DNA from: Microcebus murinus
Lineage: Eukaryota; Chordata; Mammalia; Primates; Cheirogaleidae
Assembly: GCF_040939455.1 (NCBI RefSeq)
Contig: NC_134104.1
Location: 142,884,501-142,948,500 of the forward strand
Reading direction: 5' to 3'
Length of the DNA: 64,000 bases
This document shows, piece after piece, positions 38,570 through 51,447 of this stretch. Numbering within the stretch: position 1 is the first letter of the stretch; each line of letters opens with the position of its first letter. The translations under genes and the position numbers were made by a program. A model generated the notes under the pieces. It saw only the letters and a program-made list of their open reading frames with translations. It ran no database searches and had not been told where the DNA came from.

Positions 38570-38700
38570 TCTTTTCTTTTTGCATTGGCTTAAACAACTA
38601 AAATTTATTTTCTCACAGTTGTGGAGCCTAGAAGTCCATAATCTAGGCATCAGCACGTTTCATTTCTTTCAAAGCCTCTCTCCCGGGCTTGCGGATATCT
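38570..38700. repeat. Ancient interspersed repeat fragment, family uncertain
   Basis: 'ggcttaaacaactaaaattta', 'ttttctcacagttgtggagcc' and 'tagaagtccataatctaggc' match a very common old mammalian repeat that I recognise but cannot name safely. Confidence 0.5.
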
Positions 38701-41700
38701 GTTCATCTTTTTAAACTGAAGAATAGAAGAAATATATTAAGTATGGAAACACCACATGCTTTGCCAAAGTGTTCTTATAATTTTGTCAACAAACACTAGC
38801 ACTTTGGATTGTTTACAGCCAGAATTAACCAGAATCGAAACAGTGATCCTGTGTCCCTTCCCATTTTGAGCCACTGTACTGTAAGAATTACATTATACCT
38901 CCAGAAACTAGGTGGCACATATTAAACATCACATTGAATCTTAGCATGTTTATCAATGGATCTTAAAAACATTAAAAAAAAAATGCCAGGGCTTATTCAA
39001 AAGCTTGGGAAAAACAGGTTAAAAAGACACCAAAAAAAAAGCTGTTTTCTTTTTTTCTCCTTTTGTTGTTGTTGTGGTTGTTGTTGGTTTGTGGTGACAG
39101 TATCTGACTGCAAATTATGTGAAGCAGGCATGCCAGCTCTCAGCACCCCCGGGAGCTGTCTTCCCATCTCAGCTCACGCTCATGGCCCTCAGGGTCTGTG
39201 GCATTGTCTTGAAGACTGGATACTTGAATTCTGTCCATTTGCCTGGTGGTGACAGCCAGTACTTGTATGAAAACTGCCATCTGGCAGAAGTCTCAGTTGG
39301 GTTTGGGGGTTGTGAGATTCTCCAGAGAAGGCCGAGCCTCTTTGAAATCACCACAGATGGCTTTATCTGGGGAGCTAACAGGCATGGAAGTAGAAGTAGG
39401 AAGTAGAAAAATAAATCAGCTGGGGGTTTGATGTCTGCTGCTCTTAAGAGGACTTGAGATGAACTTCGTTGATTGATTGGGACTGTATTATGCATGTGGA
39501 AGAATTTGGAGGCACTGTGAAAGCAAATTGAAACTTTAAAGACTTTGAAATTAAAGAGCCCATCACAGCACTGGGGAAATTAGACTTTTCCTAAAGAAAC
39601 GTGCTGATGTGATGTAAAGTAGCCACGGGGAAAATGCAGTTTCCTGGCGCCTAAATCATTGTTTCTCAGGAGATGTTCCACCTGCATTAGGATTGACAGG
39701 GTAGTGAAGGAGCTTATAAAAAATGCAGATAACTAGATCTTCCTGAACTGCTAAAGGCTGGGTACCACTTCTCCCTAAGGATTACGTGGTTTTGTGGGGA
39801 GCGTGCATTTCTTTAGTCTCTTTGAAAGGCTTTTTCCCCCCTAAATGTAGCAGATTCTAATGCTCAGGCAGATCAGCTTTTCTAAAATGCATTCTCAAGC
39901 AATTAATATGCCATTAATATTTAAAAACCACTGGCCTAAAGCTAATCTACCTTGAGAATTCTTCTTGAGTTTTATTTTCTTCCCTGTGTTCAAAGGAATC
40001 CATGTTGGCAAGAATACCATTGGGTTCAAACTGGGGGCAAATTTTCCTCCACGTTTTCAAAGCATCTCGAATACTATTGATTTGGCAAATGTTTTATCTC
40101 TCCATTTTTAGGGATGTGTTCAGAGATGATTAAGACTAGAAGGTGGATAAAGTAGATGGAAAAATGACATCTGGCTGGCAGTTGTTGGGTACTTATAAGA
40201 CAAAGCCACTTATAAGCCACTCATAAGACTTCTGTGCCTTCAAAGGTACAGTCACACCCCTCTCTATTTGAGAATAACCCTCCTGCACCATCTCCTCCTC
40301 GCCTTGGTCCCCATGGAGATGACCCTTTGAGGCTGCCAGCAAAGTTTGTGCTCCACTCTGTTGTTTTTTTTTTATTTTTTCTGCTCTAGTTTTAAAGGGC
40401 ATATTTTAAGATACTCTGAGGGAAAAATGATCTGAGTGGAATTAAAACCAATGAGGTACTTTATTTTTAAATGATGGAAATGGGAGCTAAGATAAAATGG
40501 ACTTCCAGTATGTGGAGACTAGAAAAATTAGCACTACGGCCACCAGTGATCTCATGACATGGAGGACTGTCTAGAACTGCAGTTTGTGCGTAAAGTTTTT
40601 TTAAAAGTCTTGATATGTGTGTAACAGTCACCTGTCTCTCATTGATGTGCCTCACAAAGGGTGTCTCCTCTGTCGTGCTTGTCACTATGCAGTTACACTA
40701 TTAAGGAAAGGAGCTGTTCCTTAAACCCATAGAATCACATAGAGCTTGGATAGTGACCTAAATGGTAACCCAGCAATTCTGGTTTTAAAAATTTTAAGTC
40801 CTTGAGGGGCTACCAAAAATCGAATATATATTATGGAAGTGAATTTAGTGCATTGATCATGAGTTTGAAGGTACAACTGACTTTAGGTGCAATTTAGAGG
40901 CCTAAATAGGGGCATCTCACAGTCCCAGTCTGGAAATCGTGTCTTAAATTAAGTCATTGAAAAAAAATTTTATTACCTTCTATTAATAATATTTGTGGAA
41001 CTAATTATTCAGAAATTCTTCATCAATAGTAAAATTTGACTAATGATTACTTTGAAGTTCAGACATGATTGAATTGCTAAGAATGAAATTGCTAAAATGA
41101 AAATGTACATTTAGAAAATATAGCTTTACTTATGAAATGAAATTGTTACTGTCTGTTCTTGTTCCATAGAAAAATATTGTGAAAGTTTTAACTTTTGTCG
41201 GTAATCTAAAAATATAAGGTTGATGAAAAATAACATTTGATTTTAGTCCCTATGAAATCTCATAGAGACACATGTATTTATCAATAGAAATTATAACAAT
41301 ATTATATGCATACTTTTGCATGATAAATAATAACATTTTTTGGAATGTTTATTTTTAATATTATGGCTTTGATTTTAAAAATTGGCAGCTTGTACTACAA
41401 ATTTAAAAGTTGTCAACGACATAAAGTAGTGTCTAGCAAAAGATTTTGTCTGTTTTTTATTCTCCTAAGTATTTTTTTTTTCTTCCAGGGCTGATATATG
41501 CCCCTGGCCTTCTAGGTTAAATTTGGATCCTTATGTGCTTTTTTCCTTGCACCCCTATTGGGAGATAGCTGGAGTGGAGGTCAAGGATTGACCTCAGAAA
41601 GTGACACACCTATACCCTTACTCCAGGTGACCCTCTTAAACATTGTGTTTTTTTGACCATAAAAGAGGTTACTAAGAATACAGAATTGCAAAGCAAAAAG

Positions 41701-42804
41701 GGGACCCTAGATAATGTTGTGTGTGGTTTTAGTTTTCTGTTTGCATGTATAGGCATTATATTTTGCCTATATGGTTGCCTATATTTTGCCTAAATGGTTG
41801 TGGAGAGATAAATGTAAATCCACTTTTGCTAAAAAAATTATAGTTCTATTGTTTGTATATGAAAGATAGAAATTCATATATGCATAGATACACAGCCTGT
41901 AAAGGAATTTTAACTTCTTAGTGTGGCAAGGAGTTTAACACTCATTATTTCTAAAACCTCTTCACTTCACAGGATCTGAAGTAATGCTTTATATTCTACT
42001 GATTAAATATAAAGTTACAACATCAGAACTAAAATCATGAACAATACATTATGTTCTCACATGCCTACTATTACTGAAGGGCAAGAACAATTCAGCTTAG
42101 GTGAATTTTTGTAAAATGAAAATTTATCCTTTTAAGTAACTGAACTTAAATTTTGCATAGGAATTTTGCAGAAATTATTTCACTTTCACACTTTACTAAG
42201 CAATATATACACTGAACATACTGTTTGTTCTTCCGTTATGTATCCCGAGACTACCCTTTTTTTCCTGTTTTGTGTCTATCAAAATGTCAAATTCTAAGCA
42301 GGATTACCTTGCCCCCATTTTTTGCCCTACTGTTATGTGGGTTGAGAGAGTGATAACAAAGCTTGTTAGAAATATGTCTGAGATTGATTCTGAGTGATAG
42401 CTAAGAGGCTTGGCTAAGAAGGAGAAGTGTAGTAGAGAAATAGTGTGAAGCATAGTTATCTAGCTCCTCTCTTTTGCACTGGGTCCTTCAATTTATTGCA
42501 TAAGTGAAGCATCAGCGTACTGAATTCAGCCAACAAGCCTTGATGTCACTTGGTCATAGCTGGAATACAATTTTGCACAGGTTTTCTTGCCAAGGAACAA
42601 AACTCCACCATTCCAGGAAACAGAGATGACATGTAAATGTAAATGAAGGCAGAGTGCTTTCAATGCTTATTAAATTAAATTGAATGCAAGTAGTTTCCTC
42701 CTACTGAGATAAAAGATAAGAAAGATAGAAAAGACAAAAATAAGTTCTTTTAAATAGGTTGGCTTTAATAATTATTACATATAAATAATTTATTCTACAT
42801 AATG

Positions 42805-43030
42805 GAATGGTTAAGCATAAGAACTAAGGAATTCAATTGCCTGGGTTCAAATGTCTGCCATTTACAGCTATGTGACCTTGAACAAATTAACCACTCTGTG
42901 CCTCAGTATTCTCATATGTAAAATGAAAATAATCCCAGGACTCGCTCCGTAAGGGTTAAGTATAGTAATGCACGTAAGTGACACTTAGTGCTTGAAACAT
43001 AGGGAGTGCTTGAAACATAATGACTGATAC
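42805..43030 (+). repeat. MIR SINE, well preserved
   Basis: Nearly the full MIR body in order: 'aatggttaagcataagaac', 'attgcctgggttcaaatgtctgcc', 'tatgtgaccttgaacaaatta', 'tgtgcctcagtattctcatatgtaaaatg', 'taagggttaagtatagtaatg' and 'acttagtgcttgaaacat'. The best-kept MIR in the window. Confidence 0.88.
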
Positions 43031-43379
43031 ATAATGTAGCTCAGGGTACCACATAGAACCTGTGCAAGAGCTGGGCAGTGATTCTGAAGAGTCTGAAAAC
43101 TTTGCATTCTAAACCCCTTCTACGACTTATCTGTAGTGTCCAATAGCCAGTGCAGTGGAACATTCCATGCAGTGATCTTCCACTGGAAATTTAACTTTCT
43201 GGATTTTAAATGATTAGTCATACACAGCTAGAATCATGTTTTTATTCTTTGAAAACAGGACATTTTGTATTCTATTCATTTGGTAAAATATAGGCACATC
43301 GCTCTGCCAAATTCCATTCTGGAACTAATTTGTAAATCTCCACCAGTTGGAGTGGTAATGGCACATTTACTTAAGGTAA

Positions 43380-43810
43380 TGTTGAATGCAGCAAGGAGGT
43401 GCCAATCTCTTTATTGATGTAAACAAGAGAAGCTTGGCTATTTAAAAAAAGAAGCAGCAGCAGCAGCAGCCCTATCACAAAATAAAACAATCAGGTGCTA
43501 ATTTGTTTCTTTGCCTGCTCTGGATGCCACTGTATGTGAGGGATTATCATGGAAAATACATTCTTGCTGGAATTTGGAGCCTTTAGGCATTTGATGTGCC
43601 AATTGCCTTCACTTGGTTCTAGTCTGTAATTTATCATTGGAGTGTCCTACCCTGCTCAAATGTGCCCTTTGTGGGCAGAGGCAAAGCTAATATACTTTCC
43701 AAGTGTATTTGAATTGCTTCAATAAATCACAGCTGCCACTGTAAGCAGTTTTATCATTTGCCAGAACAATAAGTCATCATCTTGCTTTATAGACGGAATG
43801 CTCACCAAGA
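43380..43810. promoter_or_regulatory. Candidate conserved intronic regulatory block
   Basis: Repeat-free sequence with a forkhead-like site (TGTAAACAAG near 43420), an (AGC)6 run at 43453-43470 and several AT-rich cores. No repeat family was recognised over 430 bases, which is unusual for this intron. Conservation cannot be tested here. Confidence 0.25.
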
Positions 43811-43865
43811 CTTTTATTTGTGTAAATTGTAATGTATCATAATCCATTTCCTAAAATAAAATTAG

Positions 43866-43945
43866 AAAGCTCATTATATATATACACATACACACATATA
43901 TGTGTGTATGTGTATATATGTGTGTGTATGTGTATATATGTGTAT

Positions 43946-43977
<32 letters not shown>

Positions 43978-43979
43978 AT
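43866..43979. repeat. (TA)n/(TG)n compound microsatellite with a 42-bp perfect palindrome
   Basis: TATATACACATACACACATA at the left is followed at once by its exact reverse complement; the perfect palindrome spans 43878-43919. Beyond it lie TATG/TGTG units and about ten TG units. Likely hypervariable. Confidence 0.95.
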
Positions 43980-44773
43980 TTAAGATACAAAGAAGTATTC
44001 CCAGCAAATAGTGTAAGCTCACCAAGAAATGGGGGCACTTTTTATCCTGCTTAATTTTGTAGCAGTTTATTTCTTTATTATTATTACAATGATGTGAGCA
44101 TTAAATGCTTGCAGTTGGGGTTAAATTTCATTTGGCTTTTTACTGCTCCAGTGTCTCAGTGAAACTAGTCCACAGAGAAATAGGACTAAGCACAAGTTGT
44201 TCCTGCCATGTGTCTGTCATGTGTGACATGGAGAAACCTGCTGCTTAACATACTGTCCACCTCGATTGACACCTCTATAGACAGACATTCCAATAAATCA
44301 AGCTGCAGAATCAAATTTTTCCCCACAGTGATCTCTGGGACTGACCTTTCAGTCCCTCCTTTATTTTATCATAACCAAAACCAGATTCAGTATGCACCTG
44401 ATTTGAACACTTTAGGATTCCTGAGAAAGAAAATTTGTTTCATAACGATACCATGTCTTCACACCCCAATAAGGAAAACATAGTTTAATTTTAATACTGT
44501 TTCAGGACTCTAATCAGCATGATGAACAATAAAGTGTGCTCTTTTTATTGGCTCGACTGAAAAACTGCTTAATATTTATAAACTAATTTGCCATCACTTC
44601 TTATGTAATAAGAAAATACATTTGTTTGTAATTCCTTCAATAGTTCACACCAAGCAGAAGAAAAAAAATGTCTATAAAGAAACCAGGTTTTATAATTAGA
44701 AACTAATTTATTTGTTTCAAAGCCAAATGTTTTCCCATGCACATTGCAATATTTAAACTAGCTTTAATTCTTT

Positions 44774-44820
44774 TTTTAAATTATTTTTATTTTTATTTTA
44801 TTTCAGCATATTATGGGGGT
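44774..44820 (-). mobile_element. 47-bp LINE-1 3' end micro-insertion with 15-bp target duplication
   Basis: TAGCTTTAATTCTTT occurs at 44759-44773 and again at 44821-44835, exactly, flanking 47 bases. Read on the minus strand the insert is ACCCCCATAATATGCTGAAA followed by an A-rich tail with T interruptions. That head is the end of the primate L1 3' UTR. It is a severely 5'-truncated L1 insertion carrying only about 20 bases of element and its tail. Confidence 0.85.
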
Positions 44821-46500
44821 TAGCTTTAATTCTTTCTACATTTATTATCAAGAAGGGACTTACATGTCCTTTCATGGAATTTCAGATATTTCCCCACAGT
44901 TCTCAAAGTTTGCAATGGCTATTTATTTTTATGTTAAACTACTCAATAACCGTTATTAAGAACTTCACAGACCCCTTCTTTAAACCTGATGAAAGGATCT
45001 CTCTAAACCAGCGTTTCCTAACCTCTGGTGGTCCCATGCTAACCCTTAAACAAAACTGCAGGCCCCGTGAGTCCTTTGAAGACCATTGTTCCTCAGCACT
45101 GCAACTCTCTCACCATCCCCAGTCTCATCAGGATGCACCCCACGATTTCACTTTCTCATCACCCCCACTCTCTTGTACAGTTTCTGGCTCTGCAGCGACT
45201 TCCTTGCCTTAGGTCTGAATCAAGCAGACCCACCCCAGCTCCAGGCTCATTCCTTGCTCGGTGCCCCAGGCGTTTCTGCGTGTGCGTGCGCATGCGCGGG
45301 CTCCTGGTGAAGGAAGGGTAGAGAGGACTCAGAGTCTCCGCTGTTTTAAGTAGGTAGAATTTTGTCTCTCTCCTTCCCATTTCCTCTTTTTCCCAGACCT
45401 TCCTCGTACTGCTTTGTCTCTTTGAGTCCATGGAAGAGAACTGGTTTCCTGTTCTCCAGCATGGATTCAGTTGCTCCAAACAGTGAGGGAAAGTACAACT
45501 ATCATTTGTGGAAGATTTACCCATTTTCACAAACTATGGGACATTGCCTAACACTAAGATACACAGAGTCTATATTCTTTCTTAGAAAACCAATCATTTA
45601 TAGGACTACGACTGTTTTATAAATACCCATTTATAAAAAGAAAAACAACTGATATTTGGTTTATGGTAGTGTCATGAATTTTAATAGTAGCGTGTCTTTG
45701 AGGAAAAGAAATATGCAATAAAAAATAGCATGCCTTCATGGATGATTGCCTCTATAAGGAATCCCATTCACAAATTTGCTTTCCACTGAAAATTTTATTT
45801 TAGCATGTTGAGTTTTACATTTTTAAGTGCTTAATTGGGCATGACTCATTCTAATTTGTCTTTTCACTGAAAGGCCACCTGCACACTTTTCTAAATTATT
45901 ACCATAATACAGTATCATTGCTATCATCATTTTATCATTAAATGCTTGCTATTTATTGTCATACTGTCAGTGTTCTTTAAATACTAGCATGACATTTTAA
46001 AATTCTAAATTCATTTTAAAGGCATAGTTTACTAAAAAACTTGGAAATGTCATATGTTATAGATATTAGAAAAGGCTAGAATATAGGAGTTTCTCCTTTG
46101 GGTATCAACCTGTGTTAAGCCTAAGTGAAAGGTAAAGGGAAATGATTATCAACAATTGTTGAAGTGTATGTGTGTACACACACGTGTATGTGTGTGTATG
46201 TATGTGCATATATATGATTATATATCTATATCTTCAGAAAGTAAAAATTAACTCAGACTGAGAAAGTAAAAATCTACACAGTCATTTATCAGGCCAGAAT
46301 AACAAACACAGATTATGCCAGGAGCAAAATTAACAGAAAACAACATTTCTCCTAAGAACGTTTACAACCGTGGGGTGTCATAATAGCCCCCTTATTTGAG
46401 TGACTACCATTCTCTTGTATGCTAAGAAATCTTGTCCTCCAAAATCGTGGAATATCAAACTTTGCCGTTTAGAGTTGTATCAGTTAAGAATAAAACATCC

Positions 46501-46543
46501 AAAAAATAAAAAATAAAAAAAAAATTAAAAAATTAAAAAAAAA
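46501..46543 (+). mobile_element. A-tail-only retroinsertion (43 bp) with 15-bp target duplication
   Basis: AAGAATAAAACATCC occurs at 46486-46500 and again at 46544-46558, exactly. Between them are 43 bases made only of A and T, in A-runs broken by T or TT. The left junction reads TT/AAGA, close to an L1 endonuclease site. This fits target-primed reverse transcription that copied only a poly(A) tail. Confidence 0.78.
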
Positions 46544-47708
46544 AAGAATAAAACATCCCACTCTTGCCCCTCGAAGATCTATGGCATTATAACATAGAGT
46601 AACAGCCTTGGTTTACAACCCAAGTGCAGAGCTTCAGGTAGACATTTCTGATCATGAAATTTCCTATCTATCTTAGCTTTGTGGTTCCAAAGGAAATAAG
46701 ACCCTCAATCCACTATGCAGTCCAGATGGGATGTTAACTCCTTGACTTAGTTCTGCTCTGCTTTAAGCCTATCAAAATACTTCTTCATTTAAATGACATC
46801 TAAACTCCCTATTTTTCACTATCTGTTGTTGCTGAGATACCCTGTGGTTCCTTGGTTGTACAGCCTCCCTCATTGCAATGAGTAATAATTTATCAAACTA
46901 CAGTTCTATTTTTGGTTGCCTTAGGCTCACAGGGCTAGGACAGTATCTATCCTTCCAGCCCCTTTGATGACAATTTTGAGCAAACTTTCTTCACCACCTG
47001 CATAGAAAAGTGCACATGCCCGTAGCTAAAGCCATGCTGTCTTGCTAAGAAACAGAAAAGGCTATTTTGTATGGAAACATAATGTGGGAGTAGAATCATT
47101 GATTAGAAGGGCATATGGTGGTTTGGCTTGAAAACGTACAAAAATTTACCTGTAATGACCAAAATAAAAAGTGTACAACTCTTGTATGAGGGTGGGAACA
47201 TGTAATCCATAAAGATGTTTCACAATGCAGGTGACTCACCACCTTTAACTGCCACGTTGTTACAGTAAAAGAACACATTGCATCCGTGCAAATCTAAAGG
47301 CAGCTAGAAAGCTTCTCTATCACATTTGACTACAAGACACTCAGCTGAAAACTATTTCTTTCTTGTTTTATCCGGGATTAAAACCGAACTTATTTTAGAT
47401 GATGCTCTGTTTTTCCCAGCATGGCCCCAAATTGTGCTTCTAAATTCTCTTATAGAAGGAACATCTTCAGTCTTTTGTATGTCTAAAATGACTCGTTTTA
47501 CATGTTTCTTTTCTTTCACCAGCTTATCCTAGGAAAGAGTGGCTTGGTTTAACAAATAGTTGTTTCTTTAAGCGTATGTATTAGTGAGATTAGTAAAATG
47601 CTCTTGTAGTCTTAGCCTTGAAACTATTTGATGCTTTTATAGCTCAGCCTGCCTCTACTCTTGGACATGTGGCTTTTATTTCAGAACATTCTGAAATAGC
47701 ATGTTGGT

Positions 47709-47710
<2 letters not shown>

Positions 47711-47740
<30 letters not shown>
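47711..47740. repeat. T30 homopolymer
   Basis: Thirty uninterrupted T bases between GGTCC and ACCACA. There is no Alu or L1 body next to it, and no duplication long enough to call an insertion. Confidence 0.95.
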
Positions 47741-47743
<3 letters not shown>

Positions 47744-49329
47744 ACAAACAGCATTTACTGTTTGCAGTCAAACAGTTGCTACCACATTTCTAGAAGACTC
47801 TTGAAGAATGGTCTGGAGACACAGGCAGCTTTTGGAAGTGTGAATGTACTTTATTATGAGTTTGTATTCACCAATTTTTGGTGATGCCACAACCACTGAG
47901 CATCATTTCTGAGCATGGTAGATAGTCTACCAGAAGAATTAAACATAAATTGTTAAAAATTGTAAACATTAGCCTGCTGACTGTATCCCCATGCCATAAT
48001 TCTTAATGCTCTAATCAACAGTTTGTGTCATTTATGTGATTTATGCTACAATGAGAGGCTGTGTCGGGGATTGGTACTGTAATACATCATTTAGGTCACT
48101 GGATGACTGTTTGGTGTGACAAATAGAATGAATTACTAGTCAATGAAGAGGACCCAGGATTTTCAAAATAGAACAGGAGAATGCCCGCTGATATCGGCAA
48201 AACAGTAAGGTCATGAACTGATGGAGCTGGAGGAGTCATTGGTGCTCATTTTTAACCTGAAGAAACTTAAGGTACAGTGAGTTATGCTCTTTGTATAATT
48301 AAAGCCACAGAGCTCATCTGCATGTGGCCTGAGGCTCCACTGGGGGAAATTTCCTTTCTGTTACTTGTGTTGGAAACTGCCTCTCCCTAAGAGCTGGAGT
48401 CTTGCTCTGCCAGGATGGGAAGTTGAAAGTGTTGAGAGTCATGCATCTTCTCAGCCTGTCCTTTCCACCAGGCTCCCTGACCTCCCCGCCCTCCCCCCCC
48501 ACACACACACAGGTGCCCATTACCTCTTATACCTATTGCCTATGGGTTCTGCTCCTTAGAAATAAGATGTCTACGGGAAATGTTACATAATGTCAAGCAG
48601 TAATGCTGTTTTATCTGTCGACATTCCTACAACAACATATTACTTTATTAGGCATTTGCTGTCTGCAGGAATTGTACTCCATGGAAAGTGCTCAGAGAGC
48701 AAGTGAGAACAAGGAGAACAAGATATGTAATAACAGGAGCAGTCTCTTAAAGGACTTATAGTCAAAAGGAGAGGGAGAGGGACTTTTTAAATCATTGCAG
48801 TCATGTGCATTAACAAAATGTTTTTAAAAGGCCTTTGGCCTATATTATGTTCAAATCAAGAGACTTTTTGTTTGTGTTTTTTTGGTTTGTTTGTTTTTCC
48901 TGAATTGTATTAATATAGACTGACTTAAACAAACCCCAAGAAAATCCAGTTTATATCAGGATTCTTTTTTTCTAACAACTTAATATCAGATTTGGTTCAG
49001 GCTCAATATTATCTTTGTAAGTAGCAAATGTAGCTGTTATTTGAAGCCATTAAAGTTCTAAATTTGGTTGCAGCTGGTTATTGCACCCAGTCACAAATGT
49101 AAACTTTGATGAGTTTGACAAGTTTAATTTGAAGCATTTGTGGGCATCTGTGAAGTATCCAGTGTCTGTATCGGTTATTCTTGGAAGTGGAATAAAAAGA
49201 AAGGATATTTAGATGAGACACGTCTTCCAGAGCTCAAAAAAAAATTGTGTTCTGTAATTATTTACTTCACTGGCCCAATAAAGCAGCTCTGTTTGAAATT
49301 TTCAAATGTTAGACTCAGAAGAGATCTTA

Positions 49330-49470
49330 AACAAATCCAATTTAGCCCAGGCCCCTAGCTTTTCAGTCACATTAATGACCAGGAAAGTGAGGCCAAAAGA
49401 GGTTGAGACTTGCTCAGACAGAGCCTTACAACTGAGTAAAAGTTCTGAGCAGGCATTCAGGTTGCCAAAC
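49330..49470 (-). repeat. MIR-like fragment, antisense
   Basis: 'gaccaggaaagtgaggccaaaagaggttgagacttgctcagac' resembles the MIR reverse complement (aaactgaggcacagagaggtt). Diverged. Confidence 0.5.
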
Positions 49471-50234
49471 AATTGATTGGTGATCAGTTCAGCAACCCTT
49501 GTTTTGGCATTTGGGTATGTTTTCTGCATTGGGAGGTGAGTCAGTATTCTCCTAAGTGGACTCCAAAGTCTCAGATATTGTATCATGTTTCTATTATGCC
49601 TTTTTCAAAGCCAACATGTTTTTTTTTTTTTCCCACTCCAATGAACTTACTCTACGAGACATAATCCTCCTCTCTTTTTATTCCACTTTATTTTGGGCAG
49701 TCATCTGTGTGGCGATCACATATTTCTTAGTTGCAGATAAATTAAAGCGCTTTGGTTGCCTGAAAACAGCTGCACAGGCTTTGCCTGGCTTGACACATTG
49801 ATGTCAGCCTCAGAGTGCACGGTGTGTGTGCCAGAGCCCAGATCAGCTGCTCTTCCAGAACTGCAGTCCTGTAACGGAGCCTGGCATTCTTAGGTTGCAA
49901 TTATTTTTGCCTACAGCAGGCAGTTATTCAGAGATATTTTACTTTTTATTAAAGTGAGATTAAAAAAAAAAAAAGAGGATTTCGTGCTTTCAAAAATGCC
50001 TTACTTGGCCATATCTTCAGCATAAGCATTGAGTTTTTTATTATTCATAGAACTCAAAACAGTGTCTTGAGAAATGAGTAAAAAGTACATCATCTCGAGG
50101 ATAAAACATATTATTAAAATACGATGCCTTTTTGGTGAACCCTGACGGTAGTGCATTCTTAGCAGCAAGTGAATTTCTAACTTCAAATCCTTTTTTAAAG
50201 AATTATAATTGTGAGCAACTTGAGTGCTATCAGT

Positions 50235-50415
50235 ATGCCAGGCAGTGTGGTTAAGGGTGTGACATCACTTCATCCTCACCCTAACCCTATGAGATTGATG
50301 CCGTCAATTGTGTCACCTTTCCCATTTTACAGACGATGGAAATAGAGGTTTGGCAAGGGGAAGTAACTGCCCTAAGATGTATAAGGAGTTCGTCTCAAAG
50401 TCTGGTCTTTACTAT
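50235..50415 (-). repeat. MIR SINE, antisense
   Basis: 'cacttcatcctcaccctaaccctatgaga', 'cccattttacagacgatggaaatagaggtttggcaagg' and 'taactgccctaagatg' give the MIR reverse complement in order. Confidence 0.8.
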
Positions 50416-51117
50416 ATTATATCACCTCTCATAACTTTACAATTGGTGCCTACAAAATAAAATATAATTATATTTGCTTCCTCCCTCCAAAAATGTTTTT
50501 ACCAGTGTTAGAATGTTCACATCCACGGAGACATCATTAGATGTGTAGCCATGGACGTTAGTTATCACATAGCAGCTCCTTCACACCTAGGCAAAGCAGT
50601 TGTAATCATTTATTTTTAAGCTGCTCGGCTATGTCCTTCATCATGATCTTGTTAATAATGCCAGGCCACCTAGGAGTCATCGTTCATGAAATTTCATCAC
50701 GTAAGCTTTCCAAGGGCCCTCACTACTGAAATACCAACTTTCTTTAATTAAAATTTTATTCTCAAAAGTAACAGCTATATGTGTTTTTTAGTAAGTTAAT
50801 AATGAAACTAATTATTGTGCTGCATCTCAGGCTACATCTGTTTTAAATATGGGCACTGGTAGCTTTGCGTTCTCTGGCATGATTACCGGGGCAATATCAA
50901 CTAAGCTGATATTTCTATCAGGAGTTTCTGAGGACTCCATTTTAATCAGACACTTTTTAAGGCAATGTCTGTGTCCTGCCTATGCTCTAAATCATAGATG
51001 GTGAGGTACAAAAGCTTAACTGCTTCGTTAAGTGTTCCTTGTGAATGTAGCTACAGTAAGATGGAGAATGTCCCCCAGATGTGTTTACTGACTTATTAAC
51101 AGATTAAAAATGATTTC

Positions 51118-51447
<330 letters not shown>

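Larger units (their letters stand above)
35913..44758 (+). other. ARPP21: Long ARPP21 intron, part 3
   Basis: No exon was recognised. It holds an AT microsatellite at 36692-36714, a GC-richer repeat-free island at 37440-37740, a possible old LTR-like fragment at 38570-38700, a (GTT)n run at 39063-39089, a MIR at 42805-43030, and a repeat-free block at 43380-43810 next to a large TA/TG microsatellite. The frames at 37341-37745 (134 codons) and 38956-39406 match no family I know. Confidence 0.72.
44836..51105 (+). other. ARPP21: Long ARPP21 intron, part 4
   Basis: No exon was recognised. A GC-richer block lies at 45010-45340 with an NRF1-like palindrome. Other items are a TG tract near 46165-46212, an A-tail-only insertion at 46501-46543, a T30 run at 47711-47740, antisense MIR pieces at 49330-49470 and 50235-50415, and otherwise plain AT-rich sequence. 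Confidence 0.72.

Noticed and set aside
47711..47740. T30 run as the tail of an antisense retrogene
   Set aside because: No element body or gene-like sequence follows on the right, and no convincing target duplication was found.
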